A DNA stretch of 64,000 nt from Paenibacillus glacialis (GCF_001637205.1 NZ_LVJH01000003.1:278091-342090), one strand, 5' to 3'; positions 18,401 through 30,437 are shown, numbered from the stretch's first letter. Program-made: numbers and translations. Notes: a model not told the origin generated them from the letters alone.

Positions 18401-21400
18401 ATGATGGAGAAGCATGAACGAGAGAGGCATTATTATGCATTATTACAAGAAAGAGCAGAGGGGTTAGATCCTCATCTTTCTCCACTAGCGAAGTTAGTGG
18501 CGGAGTTGGGGCAAATGGGGTATGTGCGTCAGGATGAAGAGTGTTTTTTGAAATGCCAAGAGATATTGTATTCACTTGCTGCGGGAAACAACGAGGGATT
18601 GTTCGAACCACTGGTGAAAGTTGTGAGGCAACTTACGAATGTGTACACGGGAGAAGTTTTTGATTATATTACTACTCATGCGACTGAATACCCTTATGGC
18701 ACAGGATACGAAAGAAGACCTTTTCGTACATTGGAATGGAGCGCCCATATGGGTCAGGTGATAAGCAAGATGAGTTCGCTTTTATCCATGGATTGTCATG
18801 AATTCGCAATTATTGATTATTTGACGTTAGCAGACTATCCATTGAAGCAGAATTATCATTTGGCACAGACGATTAGTGACGTCATTGCTTTCGAGCTAGA
18901 TCGTAACAATACAGAAGTCATTGCGGCACTTAAGGAAATTGTATATGGAGATAATCAAACGGCGTTACTCACCCATGGGATGATCAAAGGAATATTTATG
19001 AGTCACCAATCGGACTTGTATGTGATGATGGGTGAGCTATTAACGGCTGCACGATTGCAAGAGGGGCTTCGGCAATCCATTGTGGAACGAATGGACGAAG
19101 GGACGCTTGATGCGAATCTATACATGCTGAAGGTCATTATTGATCAAGGTTATATTCGCTATAGTTCTGTCGTGAGAGCGCTCGGCGTATGGACAGGAAT
19201 GGGACTGGAATCAGCGAATCAACGTGTAGCAGGACAACTTATAGAGGGAGCATATCATGTTTTAAGTGATGAATCCGTTCGTGCGTCGTGGTTGTCTAGT
19301 GACAATGCGAACCACGTTTATTTAAGTTTATGGGCTACAGCAGTATATGAAGAACGTGATTTATTTAGTGGGATTAAGGACCTGATGGAGCGCGGTGCGC
19401 TGTATCAGAAGATCATTGCACAGTACGTACTCGCCAATAGTGAGAATAGAGATGTTCGTTATAGGATTGCTAGACAATACCTAGATGCTACGGACCCTGA
19501 ATTACAGTATTGGATTCTATCCAACTATAGTTATGAGTACACACGTAATTGGCGAAGAGAGGAAGAGTATGGGCTTAGCATTACGATTGAGCGTATACCT
19601 CTGCTAGAGAACAAAGAAGAACGTCGACTTGAATTCGAACAACTCATGGGAATGTTCCTTGGCATGACTCACAAAGAGATATCCGCACCTTCCAAAGTGT
19701 TGGATTTTACGCATGTTCATTACACTCCGGACCTCCCTATTCGTAAGATGCTATACCTTACAGCGTATGATATGGACAGTGAATGGATCGCCGCAATCAT
19801 TGCCTTGAAGGATCGATTAAGTACGGAGTTGCGTGGTGAGTTGTTGTCTTATTTCATGCAGAATATGGATCATTCGGCACAGCGTGAATTTATCTTCTCA
19901 TCCCTATCAGATAAAAGCATGCTTAATCGCGAGAAGGCACTCGAGAAGGCGAAGAAATTGACGTTAACGGATGAAGAGTTGAAGTTAATTGAAGGATTGT
20001 TGAAGTTGAAGACAGGATCCTTACGTCAAAGTGCTATTGAGCTACTGTTGCGTCAGCCAGAGGGCAGTGTGATGGCCTCTCTAACTCGGTTACTGCAAGG
20101 TAAGAGTGAGTTACAGCGCTTGGCGGGGTTGGAGACGATTGTCGTGATTTTTGAGGATAGTGAACGAACGGAGCAGTATGAAGGCTTGAGTTCGCTGCCT
20201 CATTTAATTGAGAATCCCACACCTAAGGAACAGCAATTGATAGGAAGACTTAGTCAAAAGAATGAATATACAGCAGCGAATGGCTTCGGTCTATTCGATC
20301 CGAACACAATCGAACCTTGGCTTACAGAGACTCCAGTAATAGGAGAATTCGACTGGAAGAATATTTTCAGGTTATCGACTGAAGATGTGATTCTTTTCCT
20401 CTCTGGGCTGGAGCAAGAGATTCATAATCATCGTGATTATGAGTATGAGGTAGAGTATTACTCTGGTTATAAGGATACGCTGCTGCTCGGTGCAGATTTA
20501 AGAAGACTTCGTCCATTTCAAGATGAAGAGGAAGATACGGCAGAGCTAACGAAGTATCCGTTGCATGAGGTGTGGAGAGATTACTTAGAACGGAGTCATT
20601 TAGGGGCTACTGATTTAATGCAGATCTATTTCTATTCTATACTGGAACCTCTTGATCAGACACTGAACCAATATTATCGGTATTTCTCGGACGGTGAAAT
20701 GGATTACACTGAGCTTGGGAAGCATACATTGCTCGAGGGTTGGCGTAAGGAGTTTGCAGAGCAGTTGTATCCTGTTGCTCAGATTCAAGAGATTAAAGAT
20801 GCACTTAAAGGATTTAAGTATAGTAATCAAATCGGCAGCTTATTGTTTGCGTACTACATGGATAGTGATAAACGTTCAACCTTTGATTTGAGCGTAGGTG
20901 CTCTAAACACTGTGATGCGATTGATGCCTAAGGAGAAGGTGTCCAATGAATGGGGCATATTCAAGCTCTTAGTGAACCCGTGGTTCTCAATGGTCCGTAG
21001 TCGAATGTATGATGATGACAGCTTCAAGCGAGTGTTCCATACTTTCTATGCATTTAATATCATGAATCCGAAAGAAAACGATGACTCGGTACTTGATCTA
21101 GAGGATTACTTACGTGCTTTTGAAGTGGGAATGATCGGTACAGGAGAAGTATATCGGGAATTAGTAGGCAGTAAAGACAGTCGCAATCATATACGCAATA
21201 TTACATCTAAACGATATGATTGGATAGATGCCAAGCCTGCGTTAGTTACGATTCGTCAGACCGCTGTAGAGAGAATTCTTGAGGTAGAGCTCGAACGTGG
21301 AGATCTAGCGACTGATGTTACACCGCTAGCGATGGGGTTGGAACGGATCGAGGGTATGGAGCATTTAATTCATATATTATCTGGCTTACAGCAGGAAACT

Positions 21401-23368
21401 TTCATTCGTGGTTATATCTATGGATATGGAGATAGCATCACGAAGAAGGAAACGTTCAGTCACCTACTTAAGATCAGTTATCCACGCGAAGGTGAAGATG
21501 ATACATGTTTGAGAGAAATGCTTGAAGGTCATCATATTACGGAGAAAAGGCTACTAGAAGCAGCAATGTATGCTCCACAGTGGTTAGATATTGTAGCTAA
21601 ATATCTAGATTGGGAAGGTCTGCGTAGTGCAGCTTGGTATTTCCATGCGCACATTAATGAAGGCTTCTCAGCTGAGAAGGAGACGGTTGTGGCCCACTAT
21701 TCACCGATATCAGCACAAGACTTTAATGATGGTGCCTTCGATATCAGTTGGTTTAAAGAGGCTTATGATACGGTGGGAGAGAAGCGATTCGACTTATTGT
21801 ACGATTGTGCTAAATATATTTCAGCTGGAGCTAACCACCGAAGATCACAGCTGTTCGCAGATGCGACACTGGGGAAACTAGATATTAAGGAAATACAGAA
21901 ATCCGTTGAAGAGAAGCGGAATAAAGATCACTTGCTCTGTTATAGCCTTATTTCATTGCGTGAAGATCGAGAACAAGATATTCGTGAGCGGTATGAGTTC
22001 ATTCAACAGTTTCTTATGCAGAGTAAGAAATTTGGTGCTCAGCGTCGGGCAAGTGAAGGCATGATCTCTCAGATAGCCCTTGGCAATTTGGCGAGAAATG
22101 CAGGGTATGGCGATGTCATTCGACTCATGTGGGATATGGAAGCGCGAAAGTTGGACGATATGCAATCCTTCTTCGAACCTCATAATCTTGATGAGGAGAC
22201 GACAGTGAAGCTTCTTATTGATGACGAAGGAAAGTCAGAGATAGGCATTATGCGTAAAGGTAAAGAGTTGAAATCCGTTCCTGCAAAGTACAAGAAAGAT
22301 GAATATATTACTGCTTTGAAAGAAATGAAGGTTGAACTAACAGATCAATACCGGAGAGCACGCAAGGAGCTTGAACGCTCGATGGAATCAGGGAATACAT
22401 TTACGCTGCAAGAGTTGAAGGGGTTATCAGGTAATCCGGTCATCACGCCTCTATTGCGGACGTTAGTATTTAAATCGGGAGAGACTTTGGGATATTTCGA
22501 TGCAGCTGCAGGCGGACTTATCGATCCAGCAGGTAAATTAGTTCTTATCGGAGACAAAGAGGAACTCCTCATTGCGCATCCTCTTCATTTATATAAAAGT
22601 GGTCACTGGAGTCAGTATCAGAAAGACCTGTTCGATCGTCAACTCCGTCAGCCATTCAAACAGGTATTCCGTGAGTTATACCTTCCCAATGCGGATGAAC
22701 AGGCTAATGAAACCGTCTCTCGCAGATACGCTGGGCATCAAATTCAGCCGAGAAAGACAGTCTCCTTACTCAAAGGCCGGCAGTGGACAGTTAGTTATGA
22801 AGAGGGATTACAGAAGGTATACTATGCGGAGAATCTAATAGCGAATCTCTATGCGATGGCAGATTGGTTCTCTCCCTCGGAGAGTGAAGCACCTACGCTT
22901 GAGACGGTTCAATTCTTTGATCGCAATACCTATAAGAGCGTAGCCTTGGATAAAGTTCCACCGATACTGTTCTCAGAAGTGATGCGAGACGTAGATTTAG
23001 TCGTGAGCGTCGCGCATGTTGGAGGCGTTGATCCGGAAGCTAGTCTGACTACGATAGAGATGCGAAGCGTGATCGTCAGAGAATCACTTCGTCTCTTGAA
23101 GATTGATAACGTTCGTTTAGAAGGGAACTATGCTCGAATTGATGGTTCCTTGGGTGAGTATGGGGTACATTTGGGTAGCGGTATGGTTTACAGACAAGCT
23201 ACAGGCGCTATGCATATCATTCCTGTACATTCACAGCATAGAGGCCGTATATTCTTACCCTTCATAGATGAAGATCCGAAGACGGCGGAAATTTTGTCCA
23301 AGATCGTGATGTTGGCTGAGGATAAGAAGATTAAAGATCCACAGATTCTAATGCAATTGCAATCATAA
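18401..23368 (+). CDS. Giant DUF4132 domain protein (1655 residues)
   Basis: Very large cytoplasmic, largely helical protein. The C-terminal part carries the DUF4132 hallmarks QPFKQVFRELYLPN (near residue 1415-1430) and the ending block with RIFLPFIDEDPKTAEILSKI. The first 1000 residues look like HEAT/ARM-type helical repeats, with a segment near 500-640 of clear repeat character. Start at 18401 (MMEKHERERHYY) is preceded by AAAGGGGA; an in-frame reading upstream overlaps the previous gene and is not used. In E. coli the DUF4132 protein YehI/MolR lies near MoxR-ATPase and VWA genes; no MoxR or WGR domain is seen here. Function unknown. Confidence 0.88.
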   Translation: MMEKHERERHYYALLQERAEGLDPHLSPLAKLVAELGQMGYVRQDEECFLKCQEILYSLAAGNNEGLFEPLVKVVRQLTNVYTGEVFDYITTHATEYPYGTGYERRPFRTLEWSAHMGQVISKMSSLLSMDCHEFAIIDYLTLADYPLKQNYHLAQTISDVIAFELDRNNTEVIAALKEIVYGDNQTALLTHGMIKGIFMSHQSDLYVMMGELLTAARLQEGLRQSIVERMDEGTLDANLYMLKVIIDQGYIRYSSVVRALGVWTGMGLESANQRVAGQLIEGAYHVLSDESVRASWLSSDNANHVYLSLWATAVYEERDLFSGIKDLMERGALYQKIIAQYVLANSENRDVRYRIARQYLDATDPELQYWILSNYSYEYTRNWRREEEYGLSITIERIPLLENKEERRLEFEQLMGMFLGMTHKEISAPSKVLDFTHVHYTPDLPIRKMLYLTAYDMDSEWIAAIIALKDRLSTELRGELLSYFMQNMDHSAQREFIFSSLSDKSMLNREKALEKAKKLTLTDEELKLIEGLLKLKTGSLRQSAIELLLRQPEGSVMASLTRLLQGKSELQRLAGLETIVVIFEDSERTEQYEGLSSLPHLIENPTPKEQQLIGRLSQKNEYTAANGFGLFDPNTIEPWLTETPVIGEFDWKNIFRLSTEDVILFLSGLEQEIHNHRDYEYEVEYYSGYKDTLLLGADLRRLRPFQDEEEDTAELTKYPLHEVWRDYLERSHLGATDLMQIYFYSILEPLDQTLNQYYRYFSDGEMDYTELGKHTLLEGWRKEFAEQLYPVAQIQEIKDALKGFKYSNQIGSLLFAYYMDSDKRSTFDLSVGALNTVMRLMPKEKVSNEWGIFKLLVNPWFSMVRSRMYDDDSFKRVFHTFYAFNIMNPKENDDSVLDLEDYLRAFEVGMIGTGEVYRELVGSKDSRNHIRNITSKRYDWIDAKPALVTIRQTAVERILEVELERGDLATDVTPLAMGLERIEGMEHLIHILSGLQQETFIRGYIYGYGDSITKKETFSHLLKISYPREGEDDTCLREMLEGHHITEKRLLEAAMYAPQWLDIVAKYLDWEGLRSAAWYFHAHINEGFSAEKETVVAHYSPISAQDFNDGAFDISWFKEAYDTVGEKRFDLLYDCAKYISAGANHRRSQLFADATLGKLDIKEIQKSVEEKRNKDHLLCYSLISLREDREQDIRERYEFIQQFLMQSKKFGAQRRASEGMISQIALGNLARNAGYGDVIRLMWDMEARKLDDMQSFFEPHNLDEETTVKLLIDDEGKSEIGIMRKGKELKSVPAKYKKDEYITALKEMKVELTDQYRRARKELERSMESGNTFTLQELKGLSGNPVITPLLRTLVFKSGETLGYFDAAAGGLIDPAGKLVLIGDKEELLIAHPLHLYKSGHWSQYQKDLFDRQLRQPFKQVFRELYLPNADEQANETVSRRYAGHQIQPRKTVSLLKGRQWTVSYEEGLQKVYYAENLIANLYAMADWFSPSESEAPTLETVQFFDRNTYKSVALDKVPPILFSEVMRDVDLVVSVAHVGGVDPEASLTTIEMRSVIVRESLRLLKIDNVRLEGNYARIDGSLGEYGVHLGSGMVYRQATGAMHIIPVHSQHRGRIFLPFIDEDPKTAEILSKIVMLAEDKKIKDPQILMQLQS

Positions 23369-23426
23369 ATGAGTTCTCAACGATACCTAAGAAAGAATAT
23401 GGGCTGAATATACTATGATGAACAGG

Positions 23427-23459
23427 GAAGCCTCGGCATGTGCCGAGACTTCTTTTTTT
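23427..23459 (+). terminator. Strong terminator after DUF4132
   Basis: AAG-CCTCGGCA (23428-23438) pairs with TGCCGAGA-CTT, followed by seven T residues. Confidence 0.88.
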
Positions 23460-23610
23460 GTGAGTATACAATGCCAACTGTAGAACAGGGACGGAAGTTA
23501 ACTAAAGTCCATGTTGATTAATTTCATTATTTCACATAAAGAGGAGGTGATTGTGACGATCGAGAATATAATAAAATATATGTAAATATTTTTCGAAAGG
23601 AATCGTGTTG

Positions 23611-24102
23611 ATGACCAATCTACTGTTAGTATTCTTTATTTTCTTGGGTTCTAGTTTCTATTTCAGTTTGGAGGCTGGAAACCCAGAGGTGACTATATGT
23701 ATTGTGATAATGGCTATCGTGTGTCTCATATTTTTTATTTTATTTAAATATGATGAACGGCATACCAAGAGACTAAGGGAATGGATGAGAGATAATCACG
23801 ATCAGATTAGGGATTCCGGCGCGACTTACAACGGGTTCCTCATAGATAATCAGACTGAATTCATTCGTTATGAGATATGCATTTCCCTTGGCATCATTAG
23901 TTATCGGAATTATACCAGCTATTATATTAAGGAATATCATCCAACACCGCTCATCGCGATACTATTTATTGGATTTACCCTCATCTTTGGATTATGGGCT
24001 GTTCCCAAAGGTCCCTTCAACACGTTTCTTGCGCTGAGTAATACCATTTTCGCCAAGCCCCACAATATATATGATGTTACTAGAGAGATTCGGTCTATGT
24101 AA
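23611..24102 (+). CDS. Small membrane protein, unknown function
   Basis: About 163 residues beginning MTNLLLVFFIFLGSSFYF. Two N-terminal hydrophobic helices (about 1-50), a polar middle part with RHTKRLREWMRDNHDQIRD, and one or two further hydrophobic segments near residues 115-140. The ATG at 23611 lies nine bases after AAAGGA; in-frame GTG (23605) and TTG (23608) are closer alternatives. No family recognised. A possible 10-codon peptide (GTG at 23557 after AGGAGGTGATT) precedes it and could be a leader, but this is speculative. Confidence 0.65.
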   Translation: MTNLLLVFFIFLGSSFYFSLEAGNPEVTICIVIMAIVCLIFFILFKYDERHTKRLREWMRDNHDQIRDSGATYNGFLIDNQTEFIRYEICISLGIISYRNYTSYYIKEYHPTPLIAILFIGFTLIFGLWAVPKGPFNTFLALSNTIFAKPHNIYDVTREIRSM

Positions 24103-24141
24103 GACCCTTAGCCAAAGCGTAACATTCAACTTGGAAATGAA

Positions 24142-24170
24142 TTGTAAATAAATAGCTATTACGTTATACT
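24142..24170 (+). promoter_or_regulatory. Sigma-A-type promoter of thiC
   Basis: TTGTAA (24142-24147), 17-base spacer, TATACT (24165-24170). It lies about 20 bases before the TPP riboswitch, the expected position. Confidence 0.65.
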
Positions 24171-24188
24171 TTATGTAGCAATTATATC

Positions 24189-24278
24189 GTCACGGGAGCT
24201 TGGTGGGACCAGGCTGAGAGGATAGTTATAACTATCGACCGTCAAACCTGATCTGGATAATGCCAGCGGAGGAAATGG
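24189..24278 (+). promoter_or_regulatory. TPP riboswitch (THI-box)
   Basis: Conserved elements are present: GGGAGCTTGGTGGGACCAGG then CTGAGAGG near 24194-24220, and ACCGTCAAACCTGATCTGG then ATGCCAGCGGAGG near 24238-24273. It binds thiamin pyrophosphate and controls thiC downstream through the terminator at 24304. Confidence 0.95.
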
Positions 24279-24303
24279 AGTTTTATTTCTATTTGTCTAC
24301 TCT

Positions 24304-24334
24304 AAGGCCGCATCTTACTCAGATGCGGCCTTTT
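24304..24334 (+). terminator. Riboswitch-controlled terminator
   Basis: AAGGCCGCATCT (24304-24315) pairs perfectly with AGATGCGGCCTT (24321-24332), followed by further T. It is the likely expression platform of the TPP riboswitch. Confidence 0.88.
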
Positions 24335-24336
24335 CT

Positions 24337-24380
24337 AAATATAAGAAAGTATAAATTTTATCTTATACTTTCTTATATTT
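24337..24380. repeat. Perfect 17-bp AT-rich hairpin in the thiC leader
   Basis: AAATATAAGAAAGTATA (24337-24353) and TATACTTTCTTATATTT (24364-24380) pair perfectly around a 10-base loop. It lies between the riboswitch terminator and thiC and is not part of the riboswitch. It may be an mRNA-stability element. Confidence 0.8.
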
Positions 24381-24457
24381 CTCGCTGAAATGGATACCGT
24401 CTTTATAAGGACGGCGAAGCCGTTTCTACTTGTTAGAGTAGACTGTACTCCGCTTGA

Positions 24458-26257
<1,800 letters not shown>

Positions 26258-26330
26258 ATAAGGCTCAAGCGAACTGGAGACGGTCAATAACTTCTCCGCT
26301 GGAATTATCCAGAATTAGGATTAACGATGG

Positions 26331-26382
26331 ATAGACCCGAAGATAGACACTGTGAAACCATGTGTCCGTCTTTCGGGTCTAT
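26331..26382. terminator. Bidirectional terminator between thiC and DUF418
   Basis: ATAGACCCGAA (26331-26341) pairs with TTCGGGTCTAT (26372-26382); inner bases add further pairs. It lies between convergent genes. Confidence 0.75.
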
Positions 26383-26428
26383 TACATTTATGATGCGAAT
26401 ATATGCAATGGCAAGTTCTACTTCTTTA

Positions 26429-27640
26429 TTACACTGGAGTATTCAAATTTGGATCATGAACAACCTTATGCGAAGCACGTGGCTTGCCGTTGAGTGAGAG
26501 ATAAGTCCACATCCTAAGAAGTCTCTCGATTGGGCCGTTCTTAAATCGTCGTAGTAGCAGGCTCGTTAGTACAGCTTGCACAGTATATATGAGCAAGGCC
26601 AATAGAAAGCCGTTCACAATGCCGATTTGTCCGAACCAACCTAGCCCATAACCATAAAATAAGGTCGTACAAATGACGGTTTGCATCAAATAGTTCGTCA
26701 TCGACATGCGACCGACCGCTTCAAACGCTGATACGAGCACCGATCTCTTCGATAAGTGCGATAACACCAGTGCTAGCGCAAAAATATATCCAAGTGCGAG
26801 AAGCTGCCCTCCCGCTGTAAGAAATACGCCGCTCCAAGCGGATTCTGGTTGGAGTTCCGCTATGCTCTTAAACGTTAGACCAAGCGGCAGAAGGATTGCC
26901 GTCGCCCACACGTATCTACGTCTTTCTCGCCGTGGATTGTGAAACCATTGTTTGTTTGCCGCGGCAATCCCGAACAAGAACATCGGAAGCAGAAAGAGCG
27001 GTGCAATAAACATTACGATGATGATAGCGCCTGATGGCAAATCAAGCGGATCCTCATTAAAACGAAACTTAGCAATCTCTTGATAGGTCCCCCCACCATA
27101 GACTTCCATAGATGTTGCAACATACTCCTGCATCCGCGTCTCTTCTTTAACTGTCTTCTTCTCGATACCATAGCTTAGACCCGCCATCAATATGCTCAGT
27201 ATGATTCCCCATATGATTAGCGTCTTAGGCTTTCTCTTAACGAATAGCAGCAAAGTGAAACCCATTACCCCGTAGGCTAATAAAATGTCACCCTCCCATA
27301 ACAAAAAGCTGTGCATCAAGCCTAATGCGATAAGCATGAGGAAGCGTCGAGATAACGCCCACCCGGGCTTTAAGTTACGCTTCACCAAGCTTCCCCGAAG
27401 CTTATATAAGCTATAGCCAAACAGGAACATAAAGATCGGCATAAAGCTTCCTTCAACTATAATTTTCAATACATGATGCGATATCGTGTCCATACTTGTA
27501 GGGTTAAATTGCTGTAGTTCCCCTTGTCCGAACATCCCATACTGGAAAATGAGCATATTTGCAATAAGTATACCAAGTAAGCAGAAGCCGCGAATCGCAT
27601 CTATAACGCGAATGCGGTTTCCTGTGTCTATTTGATTCAT
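26429..27640 (-). CDS. DUF418 family membrane protein
   Basis: About 403 residues with some ten transmembrane helices. The N-terminal IRVIDAIRGFCLLGILIANM and the C-terminal FKNGPIERLLRMWTYLSL are the DUF418 signatures. Function is not established; members often sit beside two-component or transporter genes. GAGGTGAT followed by a 7-base gap supports the ATG at 27640; the in-frame GTG/ATG at 27652/27649 lie within that signal. It is divergent from the response regulator across about 140 bases, suggesting it is a target of that system. Confidence 0.88.
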   Translation of the reverse strand: MNQIDTGNRIRVIDAIRGFCLLGILIANMLIFQYGMFGQGELQQFNPTSMDTISHHVLKIIVEGSFMPIFMFLFGYSLYKLRGSLVKRNLKPGWALSRRFLMLIALGLMHSFLLWEGDILLAYGVMGFTLLLFVKRKPKTLIIWGIILSILMAGLSYGIEKKTVKEETRMQEYVATSMEVYGGGTYQEIAKFRFNEDPLDLPSGAIIIVMFIAPLFLLPMFLFGIAAANKQWFHNPRRERRRYVWATAILLPLGLTFKSIAELQPESAWSGVFLTAGGQLLALGYIFALALVLSHLSKRSVLVSAFEAVGRMSMTNYLMQTVICTTLFYGYGLGWFGQIGIVNGFLLALLIYTVQAVLTSLLLRRFKNGPIERLLRMWTYLSLNGKPRASHKVVHDPNLNTPV

Positions 27641-27782
27641 CTTTACCATCACCTCTCTTACAAATCATAATCAATCAAGCTGAACAGCTAAGGAACAGAA
27701 CCATAACATGAACTTAATTTTTTCTAACTTTGTTCAACAGATGTTAAGGTTTATATGCTAGCATTACATCAGGTGATGAAGA

Positions 27783-28508
27783 ATGAATATGAATAAAATA
27801 GTTATCGTTGATGATGAACCTTCTATTGTAAAAATGCTGCAACTTGTGCTCCAAAAGGAAGGATTTCACCAACTATATACAGCTGGAACCTGCCAAGAAG
27901 CACTCGATACGATTGCTCGTAACGGAGCCGACATCGTTCTGCTGGATGTTATGCTACCGGACGGTAGTGGTTTTGAATTATGCTCGCAAATCCGTCAATT
28001 AGGCAATCCACATATTTTATTTTTGACTGCCAAAGTGTCTGATCTGGACGTTCTGACTGGATTCGCGATGGGTGGCGATGATTACATTACGAAGCCGTTT
28101 AATCCGCTTGAGATAGCCGCTCGTATTAAGGCGCGTCTACGGCGCATTGATGAAATTGGTAAACCTGCGGCAAGAAGCAATACTGTGGCACAAACCGTGT
28201 ATAGCTATGGCCGCTTTCAATTAAATGAAGCTGCAGGGGAGCTACTTGTGGATGGTGCTGTTGTTACCTGTCCAGCTCAAGTGTTCCAGCTGCTACTGTA
28301 TTTCTGCAAAAATCCCGGCATTGTCTTCTCTAAAGCGCAACTATATGAAGCCGTGTGGGGGATCGACGGACTTGGAGATGATAATACGGTGATGGTCCAT
28401 ATTCGCCGCATTCGCGAACGGATTGAGCATGATCCGAGTTTGCCTACCCATCTGCTGACTATCCGCGGACTAGGCTATAAGCTGGTTAAGGAGCCGATCA
28501 ACGTATGA
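27783..28508 (+). CDS. OmpR-family response regulator
   Basis: 241 residues: receiver domain with Asp10-Asp11, phospho-acceptor Asp55 (IVLLDVMLP) and DYITKPF, then a winged-helix DNA-binding domain with GDDNTVMVHIRRIRERI and LLTIRGLGYKLV. The stop overlaps the start of the kinase gene by 4 bases. It is closely similar in layout to the regulator at 13249-13959, suggesting a duplicated type of regulatory pair; both occur beside DUF418 genes. Confidence 0.92.
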   Translation: MNMNKIVIVDDEPSIVKMLQLVLQKEGFHQLYTAGTCQEALDTIARNGADIVLLDVMLPDGSGFELCSQIRQLGNPHILFLTAKVSDLDVLTGFAMGGDDYITKPFNPLEIAARIKARLRRIDEIGKPAARSNTVAQTVYSYGRFQLNEAAGELLVDGAVVTCPAQVFQLLLYFCKNPGIVFSKAQLYEAVWGIDGLGDDNTVMVHIRRIRERIEHDPSLPTHLLTIRGLGYKLVKEPINV

Positions 28509-30241
28509 AGATACAGCGCAGGATGGCTTTCCATTTTACATACCAACTCATTGTGTACTCGATTCTCGTCTTCATCTCGATGACGATACTCTTCCTCGTC
28601 TTGATTAATAAAATCACAAATGAAGAGCTTAAACGTAACCTTCCCGTGGCTGCGCTTGATTCCGTCATAAGTGAAACTTACTACCAGAATGATACGCTTA
28701 AGTTCCCCTCGTATTGGAGTAAGTTCATTAAGGAAAAAAACATGTGGTTACAGGTCCTCGGATCTAAAGGGGACGTCATTTATGAAGTGAATACGGATTC
28801 AGATCAACCTACAGCTTATTCAGTCACTCAGCTGCTAACGCTTCAAGAAACGGGGAAATACAATCATTACTTCGTTAATATGAAGCTGGATAACTCGTAT
28901 GAATCGCCTCTATTATTCCTACTCGGATTTGAGAATCCTCGTCAGGAGCAGCTCGCGCTGTGGTATGACAGCTATCAAGAGAACGGAATCGTTGCCGAAG
29001 GTTATAAGGAAACACTACTCAAAGAATTACAGGAGACAAACAGTTACTTAACGATCGTCAATCTGGAGGGTGAAAGTATTCAAACGATTGGCAAACCCTC
29101 ATCCTCTATGGATAGCTACGAGCCACTGGAGATCTTATCGATGAAGCAGGCCCCTGGAAATTTCGATACGAATGTGGTCGTTTATCAATCAGATAAGAAT
29201 GCAATGACATGGATCGTTCATACCCCCAATCAACCAGGAAGTTTCAACGATCAGCCTATTTTGAAAGAGTTCATTAATATCTTCATTTGGGTAGGTGGCT
29301 CGATCCTCGTGTTGTCACTCGCCATTTCAATCTGGCACGGCTATCGCTACGCTCAGCCCCTTATTCTGTTTACAGGCTGGTTCGAGCGAATGGGTAAAGG
29401 ACTCTATGCGGAAGTGCTCACGCCGAAGGATCGTCGCAGGGTGTTTCGTAAAAATGGCAAGCTCCGTATCCGTTATCGTCTATATCGAGAGGTCATTCAA
29501 TCCTTCTATCAAATGGCCGAGCAGCTCGCGCAAACGGAGAAAGATCGCTTTCAATTAGAGAAGACCCGTGAGGAATGGATGAGTGGTATTTCGCATGACC
29601 TACGAACGCCTCTATCGACTATACAGGGTTATGGCTACATTTTGGAAAGCTCGCCAGCGGTTTGGAGTCAAGAGGAACTTCAGGAGATGGGCAAGATGAT
29701 TCGCGAGAAGGGTGACTACATGCTGGACCTGATCACCGACTTTTCACATATTTACCAATTAAAACAAGGTGCTATATTCATGGATCAGCATGATATCGAG
29801 CTTGGTGAGCTAACGCGTAGATCAGTTCTAAAATATGTGAATGACGTGACACTTGCAAATGTGGAATTTCAATACGAGGGCGATGATCAGTCCGTGCCAG
29901 TTATCGGCAACGAAAAATGGCTACAGCGACTTATGGATAATCTGCTATCTAATGCGGTGAAGCATAACTCTTCGGGTGTAACCATTACTGTAGTGTGCGG
30001 TATGTTAAATGATGAAGCCTTTATTCAAGTGTCAGACAATGGCCGCGGTATGGACGAGGAGACGATGGGCAAGCTCTTCGAACGCTATTACCGTGGGACG
30101 AACACGGAAGAGACAACCGCCGGATCTGGTCTTGGTATGAGCATAGCCAAAATGATCGTCGAAGCTCATCTCGGGCGGATTGAAATACGCTCTACGATTG
30201 GCAGAGGCACGACTATTTTTGTATATCTTCCAACTAAATGA
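28505..30241 (+). CDS. Sensor histidine kinase
   Basis: 578 residues. Transmembrane helices about 13-36 and 257-277 enclose a sensor domain of about 220 residues; the cytoplasmic part has His364 (SGISHDLRTPL), N-box DNLLSNAVKHN, G1 SDNGRGM and G2 GSGLGMSIA. It is translationally coupled to the response regulator. The ligand is unknown. Confidence 0.92.
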   Translation: MKIQRRMAFHFTYQLIVYSILVFISMTILFLVLINKITNEELKRNLPVAALDSVISETYYQNDTLKFPSYWSKFIKEKNMWLQVLGSKGDVIYEVNTDSDQPTAYSVTQLLTLQETGKYNHYFVNMKLDNSYESPLLFLLGFENPRQEQLALWYDSYQENGIVAEGYKETLLKELQETNSYLTIVNLEGESIQTIGKPSSSMDSYEPLEILSMKQAPGNFDTNVVVYQSDKNAMTWIVHTPNQPGSFNDQPILKEFINIFIWVGGSILVLSLAISIWHGYRYAQPLILFTGWFERMGKGLYAEVLTPKDRRRVFRKNGKLRIRYRLYREVIQSFYQMAEQLAQTEKDRFQLEKTREEWMSGISHDLRTPLSTIQGYGYILESSPAVWSQEELQEMGKMIREKGDYMLDLITDFSHIYQLKQGAIFMDQHDIELGELTRRSVLKYVNDVTLANVEFQYEGDDQSVPVIGNEKWLQRLMDNLLSNAVKHNSSGVTITVVCGMLNDEAFIQVSDNGRGMDEETMGKLFERYYRGTNTEETTAGSGLGMSIAKMIVEAHLGRIEIRSTIGRGTTIFVYLPTK

Positions 30242-30263
30242 GCTTAACAAAAGGGTATGGATA

Positions 30264-30428
30264 ATGAGAAAATTAATTGTTTGTTATATGCTGACGAAAA
30301 CGGGATATGGTCTGAAAAATGTCCATGAACGTATTAAATTGTACTATGGAGAACCGTATGGGATTACGATTGAAAGCGAAATGAATGTAAGCACAAAGAT
30401 ATGTATTGATATTTCTAAACAGATGTAG
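30264..30428 (+). pseudogene. C-terminal remnant of a YesM-type histidine kinase
   Basis: 54 codons starting MRKLIVCYMLT. From codon 13 it reads GYGLKNVHERIKLYYGEPYG, the typical C-terminal G2-box and end of YesM/LytS-type sensor kinases (GIGLxNVxxRL). All upstream domains are absent. A start codon and a possible ribosome site (AAGGG) exist, so a small peptide might be made, but it would lack kinase activity. Confidence 0.78.
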
Positions 30429-30437
30429 GGAAAGATC

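Noticed and set aside
23557..23586. 10-codon peptide with a strong ribosome site before the small membrane protein
   Set aside because: Too short to support; only the AGGAGGTGATT site suggests it.
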